A DNA stretch of 64,000 nucleotides from contig NC_090698.1 of NCBI RefSeq assembly GCF_040954835.1, positions 27,333,501 to 27,397,500 of the forward strand. The letters run 5' to 3'. The notes below the pieces were generated by a model. The model was not told the origin of the DNA and made no database searches. It saw nothing but the letters and a program-made list of their open reading frames with translations. Position numbers and translations under genes: made by a program. The DNA comes from Lepisosteus oculatus. Its lineage: Eukaryota; Chordata; Actinopteri; Semionotiformes; Lepisosteidae. This document shows positions 55,248-64,000 of this stretch, one piece after another (within the stretch, counting starts at the first letter, position 1; each line of letters starts with the position of its first letter).

Positions 55248-58200
55248 TTAGTAAGGCTTGTAACTGTTTTGGTGACCACCACGCCTTGGAGTTTTGCCAT
55301 AACCACTCTGCTGATCTAGAGATTAAGCAAAAAACAGTCTGGCGTTAAACCTCAGTTTACAGAATGCTGTTTAAAACTGAAGATTTACTGAAATCCTGAC
55401 TGAACCCATACAGATGGTTTACTGAAAGCTGTAAATCTACAACTTGGGAAAGGCAATTCAAATAGTGACTACAAACAAAAACCTTATAAATATATGAAAT
55501 CTTTGCAATTCCAGGACAGTGGGTCACACGGTTGCTTATTAGGCAGTACACAAGGGGAGGAGAGGACCTTTGTTTTCAGATCCAAACTGGTCAGGATAAA
55601 TTTCAATGGCTCTGACGGCCATCATCCAACACAGTCCGAAGACTTAACTGTATACTCAAACATATCAATTTTTCATTGCCCTGAAAAGAATTATACACGC
55701 AATTAAAATGATGAGCAAAGAAAACATGTGGAAAGATTTTTAAATAAAAGATTGGTTTTATTTTCTTTAAAAACGGAAATTTTTAAATTTCAAATAGCTT
55801 ATAGTAGGAGATTATCTTGTACTGTCCCAACAATTTAAAACACTTGTATGTGAAGCGAAAAAAAAAAAAAAGATCACTTTTCAGTCTGGATATAGTCTGC
55901 GTATTTCACTTAAACCAGCCTTTTAATAACGCGTTAGAAACTCCCTCACTGAAAAGAAAACTGTAACGTACATGCCAGCACAACACTAAGATGGTGCATG
56001 CTTTTTAAATAATTTAGTGACAGGAAGCTGCAAAACTTAAAGAAAAAAAAACAAGATGATGTGATACCAAATCATTTTCTTTTTTTTATTAATTGTGCTT
56101 TGACAGACAAGGTTACATACTGCTGTAGTCACCATATCCGTAGTAGTTGTTATAACCGGAATAATCATAGCCCCCGTATCCTCCGTAGCCTTGGCTGTTG
56201 TAGCCGTAGTTGTAGTTGCTGTATCCCGGATTCCAGTAGCTGCTGTATCCCTGGTTCCAGTTTTGACTTGGGCCTGCAAAGCACAGTAGCATCACCCAAT
56301 TTGCCACAAGGACACCGTGAACTCACTTGCAAAGACACAGCGAGAGCCTAGCTGTGCCCAGTGACTGCTTCTTGTCTGTCACCTTTCTTACAGTGTTGGT
56401 GAACTGCACAACAGCATCCTGTTTTTCAGCTGCTTCTTTTTTTTTAACAATCCCCAACTGTTTTAGGCTTGCCCTTTGCAGATCAACAGAAGTTGGAGGT
56501 TTTAAAGGCATTTTTCAGTTAGCAACTGAATAAGACCTACAAATAATAATTATAATTAATAATTTCTTACATTTGTATAGCACTTTTCTGGACACTCCAC
56601 TCAAAGCGCTTTACAGGTAATGGGGACTCCCCTCCACCACCACCAACAGGCAGCATCCACCTGGATGATGCGACGGCAGCCATAGTGCACCAGTACACTC
56701 ACCACACACCAGCTATCAGTGGGGAGGAGAACAGAGTAATGAAGCCAATTCATAGATGGGGATTATTAGGAGGCCATGATTGGTAATGGTTAATTCCATG
56801 ATTGGAATAAACCTATTACTTGTTCCTTTGCAGCCTATGCATGCTGACGCAGCTACCCACCTGAACTATGATTGGTAATGACTGGAAAGGGCCAATGGGA
56901 AATTTGGCCTGGACGCTGTGGTTACACCTCTACTCTTTTCGAGAAACGCCCTGGGATTTTTAATGACCACAGAGAGTCAGGACCTCAGTTTAACGTCTCA
57001 TCGGAGGGACGGCACCTGTTCACATTATAGGGTCTCCGTCACTATACTGGGGCATTAGGACCCACACAGATCGCAGGATGAGCGCCCCCTGCTGGTTCCA
57101 CTAACACCTCTTCCAGTAGCAACCTTAGTTTTTCCCATGATGTCTCCCATACAGGTACTGACCAGGCTCAAACCTGCTGAGCTTCAGTGGGCTGCCAGTT
57201 GTGAGTTGCCCACGTGACTCAATTACTAACTTGTACGAAGTCCTTGTCTTTGATCTCCGACTTGCACCTATCTTAGAAGTCACGGGTGACACCAGCCACA
57301 GTGCGACTGAGTTAATTGCAGAAGGCCGACGGTGTCAGGCACAGCCAAGCAAGAGCGCAGCTGAGACTCACCACCTCTTCCACGGGCTCTGGACACAAAG
57401 TTCCCCCTGCCTCCCCACTGCTGCTGCTGGTACTGTTCTTTGGACATGGCGACCTTGATTTCACACTGCGCAGGAACAGAAACAGGGAATGCCTTGTGAG
57501 AGCCCAGCTTCCCGCAGCAAACACTAGTTTCTCAGACTGCGGCTACTCTAAACACCTCTGCCCCTAGACTACCGTAAGCTCGGGAGCGGACTGCTAGTAA
57601 CTGAGTCAATACAGGACAAAATGATCAACAGCAGAATTGGAAAACCCCCGAGTTAAAACACATCTGGATATGGCAGGGTGCATGGACTTTATGGCTCAGA
57701 CCTTGTAATTTCACTATTGAGTCCCTACTTCCAAAAATACCAAATTATCACACACACAGCACAATCACTCCTCAATTCCAGCAAAATCACTCCTTAATTC
57801 CAGACTTCATGACACAATTTCTAACCAAAACACCTAAGAATCATGCAATTAGATGTACTCAAATGCAGCTAACAATCTAGCTCTGTTATAATTTGCCGCT
57901 GCCTGTAGGAAAATAGAGGTTTCAAAGGCTGAAGGGGCGGAGCTACTGAAAGAGCGGCGTACTTTACTGAGCCCAACATTGTGGTACTTCTTCTCCATGA
58001 TCTTCTTCACGGGCTCCTCTTCCTTGAAGGTGATAAAGCAGAAGCCCCGTCTTTTGTTGGTCTTGTTCTCCATGGGAAGCTCTATGGACTCCACCTGGGG
58101 ATAGAGCACATCCGATCAGCTCCCCCCCCCGGCTTCAGAAACACGTGTGGGCCCTGGGGACAGACACGAGGACAGCGCCCAAGAAGAGCACAAGCGACTC

Positions 58201-61200
58201 AGTGCTCAGGGGAGACTGAAAACCAACACCACGCAGTACACCATTCAAGAAGGGCATGTGACGCTCTGAGAGATGTTCCAAGCAAGGTTTAGAACATATT
58301 TTGATTTGCTAACTTTTATGATTCCAACCACTGAGAAATGGCACTTATGGGCAACCTCACTCTTCCTTCCAAATCGGATTTCAGTTCCTGTTGTGCGTTC
58401 ACTGGAAATGGGGTGCAGGAGAGCCCTAATACAACAGGCCTACAAATTCTCAAGATTTGTTAGTATCTGTGATGCAGTTCTACATGCCATTTGTTCAATT
58501 AAGTCATTCAGAGATCCTCCAGGACCAAATTCCCACCACAGAAATCTTATAATAAGCAGATGTTCCCAAGCTTTACTAACAAGTGAATAATATAACTAAC
58601 TGGATTATTGACTATGCAAGATCTGGGCTGGAAAATCACAGATATTTTATGCAAGAAAGGCATTTTCTACCTATAGAATATTCACTATATTTTCAGCTGA
58701 ATCTTTCATAAAGCAGATCCAGCTACTGCAATAGCCTGCCTTAACTCTAACTGCTCTCATTTTTTAGACGTCCCTTTCTTTAAGTGGTACAATGATACTT
58801 TTCAGTGACCTGAAAGCAAATTATTCTTAGCTGGAGTGTTGTTTATATTTCTGGAGCTGCACAATCTGTAAATGTGATCCAATGTACTTAAATGCTTGTG
58901 TTTCCTTTTGTTTAGGGAATAGGTGCTGTCATTTTCAAACACCGAACTTCAATCCTAGGAAAAAAAACACTTTAGTTCACGGTCAACTGCACCCTTTTCT
59001 GCAATCTCAATCCTGAAGGTCCCATACACGTTTTTCTTGTTCTTTGGATCTTCTTTTTAAATTAGTTTTAAAAATCTGTGATCCTAAAATAAATGAGTAC
59101 GATGCATACCTCCCCAAAACCACCAAAGTATTCCCGGATTTTCTCCTCAGGGGTGTCCGGCGAAAGTCCTCCTACAAAGATTTTTTTCACTGGTTCCTTG
59201 GTCTTCATAGCCTTGGCTTTCTTAGGGTCAATCACTTTTCCATTCAGTTTGTGCTCCTTCTGCACTATAACCTGGAAGATAGGCACACCAGAGGACACAA
59301 AGCTTAGTCTTGTGAAATCATCAACCAGGCTGGCTGTGTTTTTCCACTTCATTCCCAAACCACTGCTGTGGCAAGGAATTTGATCAAGTCAAAACTCACT
59401 GCAAAAAAGCCAAACTAAAAGCTTTCTCGCAAGTGAAATGCCTCAGAGGATTAGTAATTGGGGTTTTCTAAACGCACTTGTGTAGCAAAAATGACAAGAA
59501 GATGGCACAATACTATAGTCCCAGTACTGTTTCCATTAGCCAACTATGGTTTATCGGAGTAGAAAATGTTAAAATTTCCCCTTCTAAATACTACAAAGCA
59601 CATTACTGGGGTAGTAATTCTGCATTAATATTGCAAAGAAAGACAGGTATTATTTTCAAATGATGTCAATCAAATTAACAATCTTAAATATAAGCAATGT
59701 TCTGAAAAATATCCCTATATCTTTCACTCATATGTATTTACCCTAACAATATGAATTAAACAGGTTTTGTTTAATTTTGTCTTTAGTCAGAAGCTTGGCA
59801 GTTTTGTCACAAACACATCTTGAGTGAAAACGATTACTGATAGATAACTCATGTTCTTCTATATATTTGTTTCTATTACAATTCCATTCACTCAACAAAA
59901 CCTGTGTATTCTAGACACACAATTGGCCAAACGAGCAGATGTTCCTTTTTAATTCACACTTGCAAACAACAATTCTAATCAACATGAATAATTAAATATA
60001 TTTAAATAGTGGTTTAGATTCAATCATGTGATAAATTTAATGCAATGTCACCTAAATGAGCTACACTGCAAACTGAGCCAAACCTTTAACTACAAAGATT
60101 AAATACCCCACTGTGAATTTTTCTAAATACATCTGTCCAGTTATTCCATTTGTTCTTTTGAAATAAGCACCCATTAAAAGCAAATATTAGAAAAAAACAT
60201 TTCTTGATTAGTTCTATTTTTTTTTCAAACCATAAAAATAGCTATGGTTTTCCTAGGCATACAAATTATTTGCTGATCAAATCAGGAATGTAAAATGTAG
60301 GATCATGGACCAAAAAGACATTTCTTTCATTTAGCGTATCGGTAAATTATACACAGTATAATATGCTTAAAGAAAGATATCCTCAAGAAAAAAAAAACAT
60401 TTGCACAGGACTGAAATCAGCATTATATGCCCATTAAAAAATAATCTGTACTTTTATATAACCGTGTTGGAAAATCTCTACACATCTTCGAAATGGAAAG
60501 TGCTTTTAGAACAGCAGTTCTTTGTGAGTAACTGGTAGTAAAATTGTAAGTAAGTAGTAGCTGTAACCACTATAAGCTAGTACCTTCACAATGCAGAAAT
60601 GTTTGAGAGAGCCTGTGCATTTACTATGAAGGCAATTCTAGCAAATTGGCAGCATGCTAACCTCAGAAACAGAAATACCTTATCAACGCTGTCAGCATCT
60701 TTAAATAATACAAAGCCGAATCCTCTGGACCGTCCAGTCATGGGATCCAGTTTTAGTGTGCAGTCTACTACTTCTCCAAACTTGGAAAAATAATCTTTCA
60801 GGTCCTTCTTCGTTGTATCCCAGCTCAACCCTCCAACAAACATTTTTCTGTTAAAGAATTAAAAGTACATTAAAAACAATCTTTTTAAGGATGAAAAACA
60901 TAGGAACAGGTTTACATGCAACCACATGTGCACATACCATATATGGATGTATTGTTTAACAGTGTCTTGGGTGCCATACCAGACAATGTGTTAACATGGT
61001 ATAAGCATCACATCATGCTCTTATGCTGATGCAGACACACATTATAATACAATTGGAACAAGTAATAGGTTTATTCCATGCTGAAAAAAAGAAGAAAGAG
61101 AACACAACGTTTCGGCCGTGGAGCCTTCTTCAGGTGTTCACCTGAAGAAGGCTCCACGGCCGAAACGTTGTGTTCTCTTTCTTCTTTTTTTCAGCATGGA

Positions 61201-62985
61201 ATAAACCTATTACTTGTTCCTTTGCAGCCTACGCATGCTGACGCAGCTACCCACCTGAACTTATAATACAATTGTTTGCCTAAGTGAATTTTGTCTTCGA
61301 ACAGCAAAGTGGTGCAGTAGTAAACATTGCAGCCTAGCAGTGCTCGGTCCCTGGGTTCAATTCCCAGAGTACTATCTGCGTGGAGCTTGTATGTTCTGCT
61401 CCGGTTTCCTCCCACAGTCCAAAGGCATACTGGTGGGTTAACTGGCTTCTGGAAAATTGGCCCTGGTGTGAGTGTGCGCAGTGTGATAGACTTGTGATAG
61501 ACTGGCGTCCCATCCAGGGCGTACCCTGCCTTGCACCCGTGCTACTTGCCAGGATAGACTCCGGCTCCCCTGCGACCCCGAGTCAGATAGAGGGGTTAGA
61601 ACATGGAGGGTGACGACGCTCTGAATGGGATTCCAGACCACTGCAGGGCGCAAAGACACTCTAAATGTAAATACTACAACTCGTATAGTCAGTATGTCTT
61701 TCTTAACTGGAAGGAAACTGGACCACATGTCAAAATTTACCTGAGCAACAGCAATAATGTGAAAACTCCTCCCATATAACACCCCTGCCCAGAACTGAAC
61801 CCAGGACCTATGGCACAGCATGCCACTCGCCTTGATAACACTTCCTAAATGTTGTGCTTAAAACCAGATATCTTAACAGTTTACACACCGTGAAACTACC
61901 TAGAATACTGATTTGCATTCCTGAGCACTTAAATACCTATCTAGACAGTGCGATATGTATCAATGTAGCAGGTAATCAAAGTAAATCTACAATTTACAAC
62001 TGAAAATGAAATTGGGGTGAGGTAGTAACACTTTTATCCGAGTTAAGTAATCACTGCGTCTGCACCGTAAACGTTTTAGTCAACTGAAAAACACAAGAAA
62101 AACATTCTAAGTATACCTATACCGTGACTCTATATAGGGTGCAAATCCTCAGCAAGCATCACTCACGAAACCGGTTGAGTCTCATGAGGACAAACCGGTT
62201 TCGCTTCAGATAGCTGACACTTGGGTGTGACCCAGTTGAACCACCGCGCGGTTATTCAGGTTGCTGACGTTACTATACCCACTCTGTACGATACTTAAAA
62301 AGCCATGAACTGTATAGCAACTTCCAGAAATACTTTCCACACCAGGTAGAAGTGTGTATCAGTCATAACACTTCACTGCCAGTGTTCTCAAGTGCGTTTT
62401 AATACCGTTTAAACGCCCTTAGATTTAATAATGGTCTATAAACTATATGGCACCAGTTGATCCCACTCTGTTATAATGTCGTGATTATAATGGACTGCGA
62501 TAAATTATGCGGTACAGCTTCACGTTTTGGAGTACTGTTGCAAAAAGAAAAACTAATTTTCCGCAGTTTACTCCAACTGGAGTACCAGACATCGCCAGCT
62601 ACAGCGAGACATTTTATATTTAAAAACAAAGGTTTCAGCGTCACTCGAGATTGCTGTTGTACATTACGGATTACGCTGCACAACACAGATTAATGCAGCA
62701 CACGTTACGGGACCCATTTGTCGATGACCTGTCTCTGTGGTAGCATCGTCAGTGACAGTACTGCCCGCAGCCCCTTGTTCGCCCTGGAGACTACAGAGTC
62801 CGTGTCGGGTCTCCGTCCGTCTCTCACCCTTCATCCTCCTCGTTTTTGCTGGCGTCGATCTTCGATCCCTCGGACTCTGAAGCCCCGCTCTCTCCGGTCG
62901 CCATCTGCTGCTCCTCTCCGCCCGCCTCCCCGTCTTCCTCCATCTTCACCACCGGGTCCTCTCCGACTTGGTGCTCCTCCGACAT
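55248..62985 (-). CDS. hnrnpd: Heterogeneous nuclear ribonucleoprotein D (AUF1)
   Basis: HNRNPD binds AU-rich mRNA elements and controls mRNA decay, shuttling between nucleus and cytoplasm. Coding exons in transcript order are 62828-62985, 60679-60847, 59110-59271, 57963-58094, 57372-57465, 56121-56273 and 55248-55315. They give 311 aa, within the human isoform range (287-355). The acidic N-terminus ([20 protein letters not shown]) leads into [17 protein letters not shown]1 starts near residue 55 ([23 protein letters not shown]1 RGFGFVLF). RRM2 starts near 140 ([23 protein letters not shown]1 RGFCFITF). A Gly/Tyr-rich tail ends [18 protein letters not shown]. The RRM sequences match HNRNPD better than HNRNPAB. 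The 153-nt exon 56121-56273 is a multiple of three and corresponds to the human cassette that separates long and short isoforms. The 57-nt N-terminal cassette of human AUF1 was not found. Confidence 0.95.
56548..57208 (-). mobile_element. 5S rRNA-derived SINE interrupted by a Penelope-like fragment
   Basis: Minus orientation. The L2-like tail is at the left (tagcacttttctggacactc, then caaagcgctttacaggtaat) and the 5S-like head at the right (gtactgaccaggctcaaacc and tgctgagcttcagtgggctg). A 62-base insert at 56806-56867 splits it. It lies in an hnrnpd intron. Confidence 0.85.
56806..56867 (+). mobile_element. Nested Penelope-like tail fragment
   Basis: The insert runs from aataaacctattacttgttc to gcagctacccacctgaact and matches the tail of the element at 61056-61260. 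It is flanked on both sides by atgattgg, consistent with a target-site duplication made inside the older SINE. Confidence 0.75.
61056..61260 (+). mobile_element. Penelope-like retroelement remnant with hammerhead-like motif and long perfect palindrome
   Basis: The element is 205 bp with identical 14-bp flanks, ttataatacaattg at 61042-61055 and 61261-61274. Bases 61056-61136 and 61139-61219 are perfect inverted copies (81 bp each, 2-bp spacer). The right arm contains ctgaaga (61142-61148), a short ggc/gcc helix and gaaa (61162-61165). This order matches the hammerhead ribozyme core CUGANGA...GAAA, with one extra A before helix II. The left arm carries the same on the minus strand. A 41-base unique tail (61220-61260) follows. 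Hammerhead motifs are established in Penelope-like elements, but the family assignment here is inferred. It lies in intron 1 of hnrnpd. Confidence 0.75.
61300..61610 (+). mobile_element. V-SINE, full length
   Basis: This is the best-preserved copy in the window. It has a tRNA-like head (gtggtgcagtagtaaacatt, then gtccctgggttcaattccca), gtttcctcccacagtccaaa, the conserved core gcgtcccatccagggcgtac and cctgccttgcaccc, and the end near agaggggttagaacatgg. It lies in intron 1 of hnrnpd. Confidence 0.85.
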
Positions 62986-64000
62986 TTTTTTATTGCACAA
63001 GAAATAACTACCCTTGGTATATTTTCTCAACCGGTTTGCCTTTTACTCCAGAATGAAATGCAAACGCGTGCTGTTTGGAAGACGCACTAATCAAGTGAAA
63101 GAGGTCTTACGCTGGCAACAAGGGCCAGTTGTTTTTCTACTGTTTTTAACAGTTATTTCAATACACGCAGTGCTCTTTGAATCTTAATGGCGCCGCTTAC
63201 AAAATGGTCGCAGGAAGGAAGCACTCGTCGACGTTCGGCATGGGGCCAATCGGACAAGTATGACACAATCGCAGGCAGCCCTCTTCAGGGGAAGCGCTGT
63301 ACTGCGCCGTTCATCACAGTCGCTCGGGTCTCAAGTTTTTCTACCGCTTGAAATGCAGGTCACATTAAATAAACTCATAACACTCAACTAGCGCTCCCGA
63401 TTAATAGAATATGTGTCTTCTTATGATGAGAAATTAAAACGAAAAGCTCGACTTTTCAAGCTAAAGTGAGATTTTTCCGGAAAAGTACTTGATTATCCAG
63501 ATTAATAGAGTGAAGCCGAAACAAACCGACCATTTTTAGACCGCGTAGCATTGAATGTGCCCCGCTTCTCAAAAGGTAGAGCTGTATGTCCTGGATACAG
63601 CTATTTGACCTAATTCAATTTCAATGAAACCTGCCTCCTGATTCCGCGGGCCGTTATTATGAGCCAAGGGAACAAACCGGACCTTAGCATGTTTACCTTT
63701 ATATAGGCCGCAGTCTTCGTAAAACCCGCAACCGTTTGTTTCAGATTGCTGTACTTAAAGTTTTATTTAGTGTACAGTAAGTCCCTATACTGGCCTTTTG
63801 CCCCGATATAAACCATCGGTGAGCCATCTACTATTTAAAATGTTCTAAATGAGAAGTATCAAGTTCAAAAACATCAGAGAGAATTAAAGTTTACAATTTA
63901 CGTTGAGTAAATTACATTAAAAGCCAACTGAAAAATTGAAAACGTCTCAACTTGACGGCAATATATTCAGAGGAATTTCAAAGATGTTTTAAAAAATCAT
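62986..64000 (-). promoter_or_regulatory. hnrnpd: 5' UTR and promoter region of hnrnpd, then 5' flank
   Basis: Upstream of the start codon at 62985 the minus strand carries a CCAAT box (ccgattggcc, about 63245-63254). A plus-strand ttaatggcgccgc, a YY1-like ATGGC context, lies near 63186-63198. The stretch 63180-63320 is CpG-richer than its surroundings. Beyond about 63400 no gene or repeat was recognised. Confidence 0.5.

Noticed and set aside
56037-56279. Thr/Ala-rich minus-strand frame overlapping hnrnpd exon 6
   Set aside because: It is a frame-shifted shadow of the Gly/Tyr-rich coding exon.
55248-62985. Calling the RNA-binding protein HNRNPAB
   Set aside because: The blocks [37 protein letters not shown] and GHQNSYKPY follow HNRNPD. 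HNRNPAB differs at several of these positions.

Overview
The window is vertebrate nuclear DNA, most likely from a ray-finned fish and perhaps a non-teleost such as a gar, bowfin or sturgeon. The species is inferred, not proven. The evidence is five multi-exon genes with GT-AG introns, and a repeat set typical of fish: V-domain (V-) SINEs, 5S rRNA-derived SINEs, Tc1-like and hAT-like DNA transposons, an L2-type LINE and Penelope-like fragments.

Layout. From 1 to about 9.76 kb there is no recognisable coding exon; it is probably intron 1 or the 5' flank of ppp2cb and is full of old repeats. From 9764 to about 17.04 kb (+) lie coding exons 2-7 and the 3' UTR of the PP2A catalytic subunit, assigned to the beta paralogue. 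A 0.73-kb hAT-like element with 8-bp target duplications fills the convergent gap. From 18.0 to 25.87 kb (-) is a complete ubxn8 (8 exons, 280 aa). The ppp2cb/ubxn8 tail-to-tail pair matches the arrangement I recall on human 8p12. From 27.46 to 38.70 kb (-) is a complete S-adenosylmethionine synthase (9 exons, 392 aa) that differs from both MAT1A and MAT2A. About 1 kb away and divergent, 39.70-52.12 kb (+), is a longin-type R-SNARE (6 coding exons, 216 aa) with a VAMP7-like N-terminus and a VAMP8-like C-terminus. From about 53.64 to 62.99 kb (-) is hnrnpd/AUF1 (7 coding exons, 311 aa), with a likely spliced 3' UTR that includes a candidate NMD-triggering exon.

The genes do not form a pathway. 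Their order is informative as synteny: MAT beside a VAMP8-like gene recalls human 2p11 (MAT2A-GGCX-VAMP8-VAMP5), and UBXN8-PPP2CB recalls 8p12.

The most unusual non-genic signal is at 61056-61260. It is a perfect 81-bp inverted repeat with a 2-bp spacer, carries hammerhead-ribozyme-like core motifs on both strands, and is flanked by exact 14-bp target-site duplications. Its tail recurs at 25.2 kb and, nested inside a 5S-SINE, at 56.8 kb. It looks like a Penelope-like retroelement remnant.
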